A stretch of DNA of 64,000 nt from Saccharospirillum sp965652395 (lineage in GTDB: Bacteria; Pseudomonadota; Gammaproteobacteria; Pseudomonadales; Natronospirillaceae): NCBI GenBank assembly GCA_965652395.1, contig CBFGUW010000020.1:1-64000 (forward strand), read 5' to 3'. How positions within the stretch are numbered: position 1 is the first letter of the stretch; the number at the start of each line of letters is the position of its first letter. Shown piece after piece: positions 7,725 to 17,194 of the stretch. Position numbers and translations under genes: made by a program. The notes under the pieces were generated by a model, which saw only the letters and a program-made list of their open reading frames with translations, was not told the origin of the DNA and searched no databases.

Positions 7725-10700
7725 CTATTCAGTGTCCAGCCAGTCGACTTTGGACATCTTGCGAACGATGACGAACTCGTCGCGGTTACAGCCGACCGTG
7801 CCGTAGTAGTTAAAGCCGTAAGCCTGCTGGGCATAGCCACCGATCATATGCGTCGGTTTCATCACCGCCCGGGTGACCGAGTTGTGAATACCGCCGCGTG
7901 TTTTGGTGGTTTCCGCCCCCGGCACGTTCACAATGCGTTCCTGGGCGTGGTACATCATGCTCATTCCGGTTGGAACTCGTTGTGAGACCACCGCACGGGC
8001 TGCGATGGCACCGTTGACGTTGAACACTTCGATCCAGTCGTTGTCTTCAATTCCGGCCGCTTTGGCATCCGGCTCGCTGAGCCACACAATGGGCCCACCG
8101 CGAGACAGCGTGAGCATCAACAGGTTGTCGGAATAGGTTGAATGGATGCCCCACTTCTGGTGCGGTGTAATCCAGTTCAGTACCAGCTCTTTGTTACCGT
8201 TGCCTTTTTGGTTCAACACCGGGGCAATGGTTTTCAGGTTGACCGGTGGTTTGTACACGCAGTGCATTTCACCGAAATCGCGCATCCACTGGTGATCCTG
8301 GTAGAACTGTTGACGGCCGGTCAGGGTGCGCCATGGAATCAGCTCATGCACGTTGGTATAGCCGGCGTTGTAGGAGACATGCTCATCTTCAAGGCCAGAC
8401 CAGGTAGGCGCTGAGATAATCTTGCGCGGCTGAGCCACCACGTCGCGGAAGCGGATTTTTTCTTCCTCTTTTGGCTTCGCCAGGTGGGTGTGATCCAACC
8501 CTGTGGTTTTCGACAACGCTTCCCAGGCCTTCACGGCGACATGACCGTTGGTTTCCGGCGCCAGGCTTAAAATAACCTCGCAGGCATCGATGGCACTTTC
8601 GATTTTCGGGCGGCCTTTGTTGGCGCCCTCTTCCACATGCACATGGTTCAGCTTGCCGAGGAATTCGACTTCTTCTTTGGTATCCCACTTAATGCCCTTG
8701 CCGCCGTTGCCCAGTTCTTCCAGGGCCGGGCCCAAGGAGGTAAAACGGGCGTAGGTGTTGGGATAGTCACGCTCGACCACCGCGATGTTGGGCATGGTTT
8801 TACCGGGAATCGGCTCGCATTCGCCTTTCCACCAGGCTTTGAAACCGTAGGGCTGTGCCAATTCATCGGGCGTATCGTGCTGCATGGGCACGGTGACGAC
8901 ATCGGTTTCCACACCCAGGTGGCCGGGGCAGAGTTCGGAGTATTTCTTCGCCAACCCTTTGAAAATATCCCAGTCGCTGCGCGCCTCCCAAACCGGGTCC
9001 ACTGCGGCGGTGAGCGGGTGAATGAAGGGGTGCATGTCCGAGGTGTTCAGGTCGTCTTTCTCGTACCAGGTGGCCGTAGGCAGAACGATGTCGGAATACA
9101 ACGCGGTGGTGGACATGCGGAAGTCGATGGTTACCCAGAGGTCAACCTTGCCTTCCGGCGCATCGCGCCACACCACATCTTCCGGGCGACCGGCGTCGGC
9201 ATCACCCAATTCCTTGCCGAGCAGACCATGCTTGGTGCCCAACAGGTGACGCAGCATGTATTCGTGGCCCTTGCCGCTCGAACCGAGCAGGTTGGAGCGC
9301 CAGACAAACATGTTGCGCGGAAAGTTCTTCGGGTTGTCCGGGTCGACACAGGCGAAATCCAGATCGCCGTCTTTCAATTGATTGACGACGTAGTCTTTTA
9401 CAGCCTCACCAGCGGCTTCGGCTTTTTCTTTGATGCGCAGCGGATTGGTGTTCAATTGGGGCGCAGAGGGCAACCACCCCATGCGTTCGGCGCGGGTGTT
9501 GTAGTCCAGAATCGCGCCTGTCCACGCTTCTTTGTCGGCCAATGGTGACAGCGTTTCACGCATGTCGAGTTTTTCGTAGCGCCATTGATTGGAATGGTTG
9601 TAGAAGAAGGAGGTGCCGTTCATCTGGCGCGGTGGACGTGTCCAATCCAACCCGAAGGCCAGTGGCAACCAGCCGAGTTGCGGCCGCAGTTTTTCCTGAC
9701 CCACGTAGTGCGCCCAGCCCCCACCGCTTTGACCGACACAACCGCACATCATCAACATATTGATGAGGCCACGGTAGTTCATGTCCATGTTGTACCAGTG
9801 GTTCAAACCCGCACCGACGATGATCATGGAACGGCCACGGGTTTTGTTGGCGTTGTCGGCAAATTCATGGGCGACGCGAATCACATCTTCGCGTTTGACG
9901 CCGGTGATTTTTTCCTGCCAGGCCGGAGTGTAAGGCACATCGTCATTGAAGGTTTTGGCGGTGCGCTCATCGCCCAGACCGTTGTCTACACCGTAATTCG
10001 CAAGCATCAGGTCGTAGACGGTGGCAACCAAAGCGGTGTCACCGTTTGCCAGTGTCACTTGGCGAGCCGGGATTTTACGCAGTTGTATTTCGTCGTGGTC
10101 GGTGTGTTGAAAATAGCCGTACTCGTGCTCTTTGCCGCCGAAGTATGGGAAGGCCACGTCCACGATGTCGTCGTGCTTGTCTTTCAGAGACAGACGCAGA
10201 TTCACCTCGTGGTTGCTCTGCCCCTCGCGCGCTTCCAGATTCCACTTGCCCTGCTGACCCCAACGGTAGCCGATGGAACCATTGGGAGAGACCAGCTCAT
10301 CGTTGGCATCGTGAACGGCAATGGTTTTCCAATCCGGGTTGTTATCCTGGCCAAGGTTGTCGACCAGATCGGCCGCGCGCAGGAAACGGCCCTGCTGGTA
10401 GCGGCCATTCACTTCATCGAGCATCACCAGCATCGGCATGTCGGTGTAGCGACGACCGTAGTCCGTGAAGTAGTCACTGGGGTTGTCGACATGGAATTCT
10501 TTCAGGATGACGTGACCAAAGGCCATGGCCAGGGCGGCATCGGTACCCTGGCGCGGTGCCAGCCAGGTATCGCCGAATTTGGCGACTTCGGCATAGTCTG
10601 GCGTGATGGCGCAGGTTTTGGTGCCTTTGTAGCGCACTTCGCTGAGGAAGTGAGCGTCTGGTGTGCGCGTCTGCGGGACGTTGGAGCCCCACATGATGAT

Positions 10701-11447
10701 GTAGTTTGAGTTGTACCAATCGGCGGATTCGGGCACGTCGGTCTGCTCGCCCCACACCTGAGGGGAGGACGGTGGCAAATCGCAGTACCAGTCGTAAAAG
10801 CTAAGGCAGTTACCGCCGATGAGCGACAGGTAACGGGCACCGGCGGCGTAGGAGACCATGGACATGGCGGGAATCGGCGAGAAGCCGGTGACGCGGTCCG
10901 GTCCGTATACTTTGGCGGTGTAGATGTTGGAGGCGGCGATCAGTTCGTTGACTTCGTCCCAGGAAGAACGCACAAAGCCGCCCAGGCCGCGACGTTCTTT
11001 ATACTGTTTGGATTTGATCGGGTCTTCAACGATGGAGCCCCAGGCTTCGACCGGGTCTTTATATTCGGCTTTGGCGGCCCGCCACAAACGCAGCAAGGAT
11101 TTGCGCATTTTGGGGTATTTCAGGCGGTTGGCGCTGTAGATGTACCAGGAGTAGCTGGCGCCACGGGGGCAGCCACGCGGTTCGTGGTTGGGCAGGTCGG
11201 GCCGGGTGCGGGGGTAGTCGGTTTGCTGGGTTTCCCAGGTGACGAGGCCGTCTTTGACATAGATTTTCCAGCTGCAGGAGCCGGTACAGTTGACGCCGTG
11301 GGTGGACCGCACGACTTTGTCGTGCTGCCAGCGCTGGCGGTACCCTTTTTCCCAACTCCGGTTTTCCTCGGTGGTGACACCGTGGTCGCCGGAGAAGGAT
11401 TCAGTGTGTTGCTTGAAGAACCTCAGTCGGTCCAGGAAGTGGCTCAT
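7725..11447 (-). CDS. narG: Respiratory nitrate reductase alpha subunit (bis-MGD)
   Basis: A 1240-residue catalytic subunit reducing nitrate to nitrite on the cytoplasmic side of the membrane. The N-terminal FS0 cluster site has the NarG-type His plus three cysteines (HGVNCTGSCSWK and later EPRGCPRGASYS). The usual C-terminal end, FVIVRKMSKVDWL, is present. The start at 11447 (MSHFLDRLRFF) fits the family and has AGGAG upstream; the frame continues 12 codons further. It is the first gene of narGHJI-ppiC. The upstream 477 bp contain stem-loop copy A and then divergent narX. Large open frames on the opposite strand are shadows. Confidence 0.98.
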   Translation of the reverse strand: MSHFLDRLRFFKQHTESFSGDHGVTTEENRSWEKGYRQRWQHDKVVRSTHGVNCTGSCSWKIYVKDGLVTWETQQTDYPRTRPDLPNHEPRGCPRGASYSWYIYSANRLKYPKMRKSLLRLWRAAKAEYKDPVEAWGSIVEDPIKSKQYKERRGLGGFVRSSWDEVNELIAASNIYTAKVYGPDRVTGFSPIPAMSMVSYAAGARYLSLIGGNCLSFYDWYCDLPPSSPQVWGEQTDVPESADWYNSNYIIMWGSNVPQTRTPDAHFLSEVRYKGTKTCAITPDYAEVAKFGDTWLAPRQGTDAALAMAFGHVILKEFHVDNPSDYFTDYGRRYTDMPMLVMLDEVNGRYQQGRFLRAADLVDNLGQDNNPDWKTIAVHDANDELVSPNGSIGYRWGQQGKWNLEAREGQSNHEVNLRLSLKDKHDDIVDVAFPYFGGKEHEYGYFQHTDHDEIQLRKIPARQVTLANGDTALVATVYDLMLANYGVDNGLGDERTAKTFNDDVPYTPAWQEKITGVKREDVIRVAHEFADNANKTRGRSMIIVGAGLNHWYNMDMNYRGLINMLMMCGCVGQSGGGWAHYVGQEKLRPQLGWLPLAFGLDWTRPPRQMNGTSFFYNHSNQWRYEKLDMRETLSPLADKEAWTGAILDYNTRAERMGWLPSAPQLNTNPLRIKEKAEAAGEAVKDYVVNQLKDGDLDFACVDPDNPKNFPRNMFVWRSNLLGSSGKGHEYMLRHLLGTKHGLLGKELGDADAGRPEDVVWRDAPEGKVDLWVTIDFRMSTTALYSDIVLPTATWYEKDDLNTSDMHPFIHPLTAAVDPVWEARSDWDIFKGLAKKYSELCPGHLGVETDVVTVPMQHDTPDELAQPYGFKAWWKGECEPIPGKTMPNIAVVERDYPNTYARFTSLGPALEELGNGGKGIKWDTKEEVEFLGKLNHVHVEEGANKGRPKIESAIDACEVILSLAPETNGHVAVKAWEALSKTTGLDHTHLAKPKEEEKIRFRDVVAQPRKIISAPTWSGLEDEHVSYNAGYTNVHELIPWRTLTGRQQFYQDHQWMRDFGEMHCVYKPPVNLKTIAPVLNQKGNGNKELVLNWITPHQKWGIHSTYSDNLLMLTLSRGGPIVWLSEPDAKAAGIEDNDWIEVFNVNGAIAARAVVSQRVPTGMSMMYHAQERIVNVPGAETTKTRGGIHNSVTRAVMKPTHMIGGYAQQAYGFNYYGTVGCNRDEFVIVRKMSKVDWLDTE

Positions 11448-11924
11448 GCTAATGCTCCTGATGGCGATCTCATTCTTGCTCAAGTTTTGGTGTCAGTGGT
11501 TTAGCTTTGTGGGTGACCCATACGGTGGTTTAACCCGTGGCCGCTTCCGGGGTCGCCTGTTCGGGGCCGCCATGAACCCATCCGTGGGGGCTTAGCCTCG
11601 GCGTCCTGCCTCGGATATCCCCGAACAGGCGACCCCGGAAGCGGCCACTAGCCAATGTTGCCAATATCATTTGTCCAGCAACCGGTTCTGGGACTCTGTG
11701 AGGACTAGCACCAGATGCCTCCCAGGTAGCTGGTGCGGGTTCAACCACGAAGCCAAAACTTGGGTCGAGTAAAGCGAGTTGTCGTGTTCTGCGATCCATG
11801 CCTAAAGAGTCTATAGTTGGCTGCCGAGGGTTACTTACCCACAGAGAGGTACCTATTTTGCGGCGAATCAAGATTTGTTGTGGTTAGTTGGTTTATGCTT
11901 CTCAATACCTTTTAGAATGGCTTC
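11448..11924. other. narG-narX divergent intergenic region
   Basis: 477 bp without a gene. Stem-loop copy A fills 11537-11648, starting only 90 bases from the narG start. The remaining 276 bp next to narX should hold the nar promoters, but I cannot point to a good FNR box. One NarL-like heptamer (TACCTAT at 11850-11856) is no more than chance would give. Confidence 0.6.
11537..11648. repeat. Dispersed stem-loop family, copy A
   Basis: The arms 11537-11566 and 11619-11648 are perfectly complementary over 30 nt, around a 52-nt loop. The loop shares the family core (CATGAACCCATCCGTGGGGG, then GCCTCGGCGTCCTGCCTCGG). It lies between narG and narX. The GC-rich 30-bp stem would be very stable as RNA or as a DNA cruciform. 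There is no T run, so it is not a standard terminator. Confidence 0.9.
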
Positions 11925-13625
11925 ATGATGACTTTTAACGATCGCCCCATCGCCTTTCAGTTGACCATGCATTTCGTATTGCTGGCTTTATTGGTGTTGG
12001 CCTCCATTTTTTATTCGCTGTACATCAGCCGCGTGCTGGATGGTGCCAGCGCGGCTATTAATGAATCCGGCGCGCTGCGGATGCAGGCTTACCGTATTGC
12101 CAGCCAATTGCAGCAGAGCACAACCGACGACCGGCTGGAGCAGTTAGTGAAGGAAATGGAGCAGCGTTTGCAATCCGACGAGCTGCTCCATGTATTGCCC
12201 GCACAACCGACCCACCCTATTAACGAGGGGTTTAATCGCATTCGGGAAGAATGGCTGCGGCTGCGAACGATTCTCGAAAACTCCCCTCTGACATACCTCG
12301 CCCAGGTGGATGGTTTCGTCGCGGAGATTTACGCCTTTGTGGATGAGCTTGAGGCGAGATCGGAAGGGGAAATCACCCGCCTGCAATGGTTTCAGACATT
12401 GGCCGTTGTGCTGGCACTGCTGTTGATTGTGAGTTGTACCTACTTAATAGTGCGTCGCATCGTGCAGCCTCTGGCTCGGTTGACCTCAACGGTGGAGGCC
12501 GTGACGCAGGGCAACCTGAATGCACGCAGTGGTTATCGCTCACCGGACGAGCTAGGTTTATTGAGCGAAGCACTGGACAACATGGCCGATGAGTTGGTTG
12601 ATACCAATGCCGGTCTGGAACGACGCGTTAGGGAACAAACTCACGCCCTGCAGAGAAAAACCGATACGCTTCAGTTTTTATTCAACCTGAGCCGGGATTT
12701 AACGCGTGCCGCCCAACCTCTACCCACTTTGATGCAGCAACTGGCTCAGCAATTACCCGAAGTCGCGGAGCTTCAACAGGTGGAATGGGTGGACCAACCC
12801 GAGGAGCCCAATTCGGAATGTCACTACAATGTGCCTGTGGAAAACGCAGACAGTTGGTTGAGCATTCGGTCGAACGAGCCCCTGGCGGACTGGCAACGAC
12901 AGTTGGCGGAAACTATTTGCGAGTTGTTGAATTCCGCTCTGGAACATTTACGCCAACATGAAAACGAGCGTCGCCTTGCCTTGCTGGAAGAGCGTTCGGT
13001 ATTGGCGCGTGAACTTCACGATTCACTGGCGCAGGCACTCAGCTACCTGAAATTGCGCGTCGCCCGCTGGCGCAAGTTGCAACAACGGGAAGTGCCGCCT
13101 TCCACGCTGGTTTCCGAGGTGGCGGATATTGAAGAAGGGTTGAATGCCGCCTACCGAAATTTACGCGAGCTTCTGGTAACCTTCCGGTTGAACGCGAACC
13201 TGCCGGAATTCAAAACCAATGTGGATGCGACCATTGAAGAGTTCAGCAAAATGGCTCCCATTGAAATGAGCAGTGCTTTGTCTGACGATTGGCCGAGCCT
13301 GACGGCGAGCCAGGAGGTTCACTGCTTGCATATTATTCGGGAATCCCTGACCAACGTGGTGAAGCATTCGAACGCCCAGCACGCCGACGTGCGGCTGGAC
13401 CGCACTGGCGAGCAGTGTCGCGTTCAGATTCTGGACGACGGCATCGGGTTTACATCAACCACGGCCGGGCCGACCCATTTCGGCCTGACCATATTGCGGG
13501 AGCGGGCCAAACGGCTGCATGGTGAAGTAGAGTTCACCACCCGCCCGGAAGGCGGCGCTATGGTATGCCTGACATTCCCGGCCCGACCGGAACCCGCCAC
13601 CCAACCTATCGAGGACGCCACATGA
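11925..13625 (+). CDS. narX: Nitrate/nitrite sensor histidine kinase NarX
   Basis: A 566-residue membrane kinase. TM1 is about residues 13-33. The periplasmic sensor begins with INESGALRMQAYRIASQL, which matches the nitrate-binding P-box of NarX. TM2 is about 158-178, then a HAMP linker, a coiled region, a HisKA_3 dimerisation domain with phospho-accepting His near residue 365 (ARELHDSLAQALSY), and an HATPase_c domain with DDGIGF and HFGLTILRERA. It phosphorylates NarL in response to nitrate. It overlaps narL by ATGA and diverges from narG, the expected target. Confidence 0.93.
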   Translation: MMTFNDRPIAFQLTMHFVLLALLVLASIFYSLYISRVLDGASAAINESGALRMQAYRIASQLQQSTTDDRLEQLVKEMEQRLQSDELLHVLPAQPTHPINEGFNRIREEWLRLRTILENSPLTYLAQVDGFVAEIYAFVDELEARSEGEITRLQWFQTLAVVLALLLIVSCTYLIVRRIVQPLARLTSTVEAVTQGNLNARSGYRSPDELGLLSEALDNMADELVDTNAGLERRVREQTHALQRKTDTLQFLFNLSRDLTRAAQPLPTLMQQLAQQLPEVAELQQVEWVDQPEEPNSECHYNVPVENADSWLSIRSNEPLADWQRQLAETICELLNSALEHLRQHENERRLALLEERSVLARELHDSLAQALSYLKLRVARWRKLQQREVPPSTLVSEVADIEEGLNAAYRNLRELLVTFRLNANLPEFKTNVDATIEEFSKMAPIEMSSALSDDWPSLTASQEVHCLHIIRESLTNVVKHSNAQHADVRLDRTGEQCRVQILDDGIGFTSTTAGPTHFGLTILRERAKRLHGEVEFTTRPEGGAMVCLTFPARPEPATQPIEDAT

Positions 13626-14275
13626 GCGCTGAGACATCTGTACGCCTAGTAATCGTTGACGATCATCCCCTGCTCCGCCACGGCATCAGTCAATTGCTGG
13701 AGCTGGAAGATGATATTGAACTGGTGGCGGCCATCGGCAGTGGCGCCGAAGCGCTCAAACGAATACCGGAACTGGACCCGGATTTGATTTTGATGGACGT
13801 GAACATGCCCGATGAAAGCGGCCTGCGCGTGATCGAAAAACTGCGCAAAGCCGATGTGGATTCACGCATCGTAGTGCTCACCGTATCGGACGACCACGCC
13901 GATATTTTCAAAGCCATGCACGCCGGTGCCGACGGTTATTTACTGAAAGACCTGGAGCCGGAAAACCTGCTGGGGGAAATTCGCCGAGCTATTCAGGGTG
14001 AACAGGTAGTGAGCGACACCATTCGCGAAGTGATGCTCGCCGCCCAGGAATCCTGGGTGCCGGAAAACGTTCACCCCCGCATTCGTGAGTTGACCGAACG
14101 CGAAAAAGACGTGTTGCGTCTGGTCGCCCGAGGGTTAAGCAACAAAGGCATCGGCTCCGAACTGGAGATCGCCGAAGGCACGGTGAAGGTGCATGTTAAA
14201 CGCCTACTCTCCAAACTCGGGCTTCGTTCAAGAGTGGAAGCTGCCGTATTCGCCCTGGAACACGACATAGACTAA
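13622..14275 (+). CDS. narL: Nitrate/nitrite response regulator NarL
   Basis: A 217-residue NarL/FixJ-family regulator. The receiver domain comes first (VIVDDHPLLRHGI; phosphorylated Asp about residue 59 in LILMDVNMP; Lys in GYLLKDLEP). A LuxR-type helix-turn-helix follows (LTEREKDVLRLVARGLSNKGIG, then EGTVKVHVKRLLSKLGLRSR). I chose the ATG at 13622, which overlaps the narX stop as ATGA, rather than a longer frame inside narX. With NarX it should activate narGHJI in the presence of nitrate. A paired REP-like repeat follows. Confidence 0.95.
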   Translation: MSAETSVRLVIVDDHPLLRHGISQLLELEDDIELVAAIGSGAEALKRIPELDPDLILMDVNMPDESGLRVIEKLRKADVDSRIVVLTVSDDHADIFKAMHAGADGYLLKDLEPENLLGEIRRAIQGEQVVSDTIREVMLAAQESWVPENVHPRIRELTEREKDVLRLVARGLSNKGIGSELEIAEGTVKVHVKRLLSKLGLRSRVEAAVFALEHDID

Positions 14276-14294
14276 CCACAACCGATACCATACC

Positions 14295-14374
14295 TGTAGG
14301 AGCGCAGTCCCCTGCGCGACCAACCAAATGGAAGCCACCACAACAGGCTTTCGCGCAGAGGACCGCGCTCCTAC
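14295..14374. repeat. REP-like inverted pair (REPIN-type)
   Basis: TGTAGGAGCGC at 14295 and its inverse GCGCTCCTACA ending at 14374 flank a 30-base spacer. Each half is itself an imperfect hairpin (GCGCAGTCCCCTGCGC; GCGCAGAGGACCGCGC). The GTAGGAGCG core resembles the extragenic palindromes common in Pseudomonas, which are spread by RAYT transposases. It lies between narL and moeA; no RAYT gene is in the window. Confidence 0.75.
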
Positions 14375-14410
14375 AATACTCACGACAAACCAGTTTCAAG
14401 AGGAACCGCC

Positions 14411-15643
14411 ATGGCCTGTTGCGACGTTAGCGGCCTGATACCGTTGAACGAAGGGCTCGACCGCCTGCTCAAAGCCATTCAACCCGGCCAGGCCCGCGAA
14501 CGTATTCCCCTGGCCGAAGCACTTGGCCGCGTAACGGCCACGGCGGTAAAAGCCGAAGCCCCCGTACCTGGCTTCGACAACTCCGCGATGGACGGCTACG
14601 CCCTGCGCCTGACGGACCTCGAAGCCAACCAACCGCTGCCCATTCAAGGCCGAGCCCTGGCCGGACAACCCTTCACCGACACGCTAAAACCCGGCCACTG
14701 CATTCGCATCATGACCGGCGCCCCCGTACCGGACGGTTGCGACACCGTGATCATGCAGGAAAACGCCGACGCCACGGACGCCGGTGTGCGGTTTCGGGAA
14801 ACCCCGCCGCTCGGCAACAACATCCGCCGCGCCGGAGAAGACATTCAACCCGGCGACGAAGTGATACCCGCCAACCGACAACTGAAACCGGTCGACCTCG
14901 CCCTGCTCGCTTCAGTGGGTTGCGCTGACATAGAAGTGTTTCGTATAACCCGAGTGGGTTTGTTCTCAACCGGCGACGAAGTACGCCAACCGGGCGAACC
15001 CCTGGGCTATGGCGACCTGTACGATTCCAACCGCCCCGTGGTGCGCGCCCTGCTGCAACGCCTGAATGTGGACATAATCGACCTCGGCACCATCGCCGAC
15101 GACCGCGACGCCGTAAGAGAAGCCTTCCTGAAAGCCGACGCCGAGTGCGATTTCGTAGTCACCAGCGGCGGCGTCAGCGTCGGCGAAGCTGATTACACCA
15201 AAGAAATTCTCGGCGAACTGGGCGAAATAGAATTCTGGAAACTCGCCATAAAACCCGGCAAACCCTTCGCCTTCGGCAAACTGCCCAACAGCTGGTTCAT
15301 CGGCCTGCCCGGCAACCCCGTTTCCGCCACCGTCACCTTCCACCTGCTCGGCGCCCAAGCCATTCGCCAACACCAAGGTACCGGCCCCCGCCCGCTGACC
15401 CCACTGACCGCCACAACCACAACCGACCTGCGCAAATCCCCCGGCCGCATGGACTTCCAACGCGGCCAGTGGTCAGCCACAGAGAACGGCATAAAGGTAA
15501 GCCCCAGCGGGCGCGGCCAGGGCTCGCACATCCTCACCTCACTGGCGGACGCCAACTGCTACATTGCGTTGGAACAGGACCGGGGCGACGTAAAAGCCGG
15601 GGAAACTGTAACGATTTGGCTGTTTGACAACCTAATGGCTTGA
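14411..15643 (+). CDS. moeA: Molybdopterin molybdotransferase MoeA
   Basis: A 410-residue enzyme that inserts molybdate into adenylylated molybdopterin, giving Mo-cofactor. Family segments occur in order: domain III start VPGFDNSAMDGYALR, then IMTGAPVPDGCDTVIMQE, then the MoCF-binding-like domain with STGDEV, YDSNRPVV, TSGGVSVGEADYTK and the GLPGNPVSA motif, and a small C-terminal domain. It follows narXL in the same direction, supplying cofactor for NarG. The ATG at 14411 follows AGAGGAACC. The REP-like pair sits just upstream. Confidence 0.97.
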   Translation: MACCDVSGLIPLNEGLDRLLKAIQPGQARERIPLAEALGRVTATAVKAEAPVPGFDNSAMDGYALRLTDLEANQPLPIQGRALAGQPFTDTLKPGHCIRIMTGAPVPDGCDTVIMQENADATDAGVRFRETPPLGNNIRRAGEDIQPGDEVIPANRQLKPVDLALLASVGCADIEVFRITRVGLFSTGDEVRQPGEPLGYGDLYDSNRPVVRALLQRLNVDIIDLGTIADDRDAVREAFLKADAECDFVVTSGGVSVGEADYTKEILGELGEIEFWKLAIKPGKPFAFGKLPNSWFIGLPGNPVSATVTFHLLGAQAIRQHQGTGPRPLTPLTATTTTDLRKSPGRMDFQRGQWSATENGIKVSPSGRGQGSHILTSLADANCYIALEQDRGDVKAGETVTIWLFDNLMA

Positions 15644-15743
15644 AGCTGCTTTTTCCTCTTCTCTCCCGCAAGCGGGAGAGAAGCCGTGGTGGCCAGGAAG
15701 CTTTAATACCCCTATTGCCTTCCTGAAGGCGCCAAAGCAGCTT
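15643..15743. repeat. Compound hairpin element downstream of moeA
   Basis: An outer inverted repeat, AAGCTGCTTT at 15643-15652 and AAAGCAGCTT at 15734-15743, encloses a 12-bp perfect stem, CTTCTCTCCCGC / GCGGGAGAGAAG (15658-15669 with 15672-15683, AA between). It starts at the moeA stop codon. There is no T run after the stem, so termination is uncertain; it may be another extragenic palindrome. Confidence 0.6.
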
Positions 15744-16107
15744 GGTGGTTAAAGGCGGTACAACTTGATTTGGAAGCCAAGCAAATCGTTGTTCGCGAAA
15801 AAACCAAATCCTTGCGATTCCGACTTACCTGAAAAAGTCATGGCCATGGTAACGAAATAATATATCGGTATGAGCCTGCTCCCGTCAGCCCTCACCAGAT
15901 GGTCAATCATGTGGGAAGCATTGGCGAATGGCCGGTAAAAATTACACGATCCATGCAATTATTACCTTTCCGCATGTGCCGGGCATCCATGATTGTAAAT
16001 GCCCAACCTACCCTCGCTACTTTAGCTAGCCTACTGTCCTGCTTGTTCCGAAAACGTCACGCTCTCACCTATGAAACTGAGAATCAGACTGTCTGTTTGG
16101 AGGGTAT
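15744..16107. other. Gene-poor region before the AI-2E transporter
   Basis: About 360 bp with no gene I can support. A 69-codon open frame on the minus strand (15749-15958) has no recognisable domain and I cannot see a convincing ribosome-binding site. Lower GC content than the neighbours suggests promoter sequence or decayed DNA. Confidence 0.45.
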
Positions 16108-17133
16108 ATGAACAACCCCGCATCCGTTGTTCGGCATTCTATTACTGTTACTTCTGTCGTCGCGGTTTTTTATATTGCCTGGCAGATCCGGGAGGTGTTC
16201 CTGGTTGCATTCGGGGGGATTGTTGTTGCAGGGGTAATTTTGGCTTTGTCCGAAGGAATCGCGCAGGTGGTGCGTTTACCACGCAAAGCTTCGGTGGGCG
16301 TTGCTGTTTTAATTATCTTGATTGTTTTTAGTGGCTTGTTCTGGTGGCAAGGTGAGCAATTCATGAAGCAGCTGGACCAGTTATGGACGCTGCTGCCACA
16401 AGCTCTGGGTTCCTTCCAGGACTGGCTTGAGCAATTTCGCTTGGGTGAAAGGCTGCTGTCTAAGTATCAACATACAAACCCTTTCGATTGGGTCTCCTGG
16501 GGAAGGATGGCCGGATACACCACAGCGACTATAAGCGGGCTTGGAACGGCTCTCCTTATCATTGTGTTAGGAGTCTATTTCGCGGCTTCTCCCGGTGTGT
16601 ATACAAGAGGCGTAGTTTTACTGACGCCGCCAGTGTATCGCGACCGCACAGAAACAGTGTTGAACCAAGCGGGAAAAGGCCTCCGACAATGGCTGCTCGG
16701 GCAACTGATATCCATGTTGATCATCGGCGTTTTAACCGGCGTTGGGCTCATGCTACTGGGTCTGCCTCTGGCTTTTTCCCTGGGTATTCTTGCAGGGCTG
16801 ACTGCGTTCATTCCAATGATTGGGCCGATAGGGTTTGGCGTGCTGGCAACGGTCATGGCTTTTTCCGAGAGCCCGACTGCTGCACTTCAGGTAGCTATAT
16901 TGGTACTTGCTATCCAACTGTTGGAAAGTAATGTCATTTTACCCCTGATACAAAAAGAGGCGGTCAGCCTTCCCCCTGCGCTGGTGCTGATAAGCTTTCT
17001 CGTTTTTGGTCTGCTATTCGGAATATTAGGTATTATTTTTGCAGTACCGCTCATGGTGGCGGTGAAAATACTGGTTAAATTGCTGTATGTAGAAGGTGCT
17101 TTACAAAAAGAGGCCTACAGCCAAATCAGTTGA
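16108..17133 (+). CDS. AI-2E family (PerM-like) membrane transporter
   Basis: A 341-residue polytopic membrane protein of the AI-2E transporter superfamily (formerly UPF0118/PerM). It has about eight hydrophobic segments and the family's C-terminal half, LGLPLAFSLGILAGLTAFIP, then IPMIGPIG, QLLESNVILPLI and GILGIIFAVPLMVAVK. Substrates in this family are diverse (signal export, sodium/proton exchange), so none is assigned. The start at 16108 has GGAGGG upstream. The PRC-barrel gene follows after 61 bases in the same direction and could be co-transcribed. Confidence 0.88.
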   Translation: MNNPASVVRHSITVTSVVAVFYIAWQIREVFLVAFGGIVVAGVILALSEGIAQVVRLPRKASVGVAVLIILIVFSGLFWWQGEQFMKQLDQLWTLLPQALGSFQDWLEQFRLGERLLSKYQHTNPFDWVSWGRMAGYTTATISGLGTALLIIVLGVYFAASPGVYTRGVVLLTPPVYRDRTETVLNQAGKGLRQWLLGQLISMLIIGVLTGVGLMLLGLPLAFSLGILAGLTAFIPMIGPIGFGVLATVMAFSESPTAALQVAILVLAIQLLESNVILPLIQKEAVSLPPALVLISFLVFGLLFGILGIIFAVPLMVAVKILVKLLYVEGALQKEAYSQIS

Positions 17134-17194
17134 CGCTCGAGATGAGTCTCGCGCAATAGCTCTCAAACACGGCAACTATAGCAAGGAGACATAT

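Noticed and set aside
8637..10709. Long plus-strand open frames (303 and 374 codons) inside narG
   Set aside because: They are antisense to conserved NarG coding sequence, have no family similarity and reflect codon bias in a GC-rich gene.
11649..11924. NarL heptamer TACCTAT and possible FNR half-sites upstream of narX
   Set aside because: One exact heptamer in this length is close to chance, and no TTGAT-N4-ATCAA palindrome is present. I could not define the nar promoter.
15749..15958. 69-codon minus-strand open frame downstream of moeA
   Set aside because: It has no recognisable domain, no clear ribosome-binding site and no neighbours suggesting a gene.
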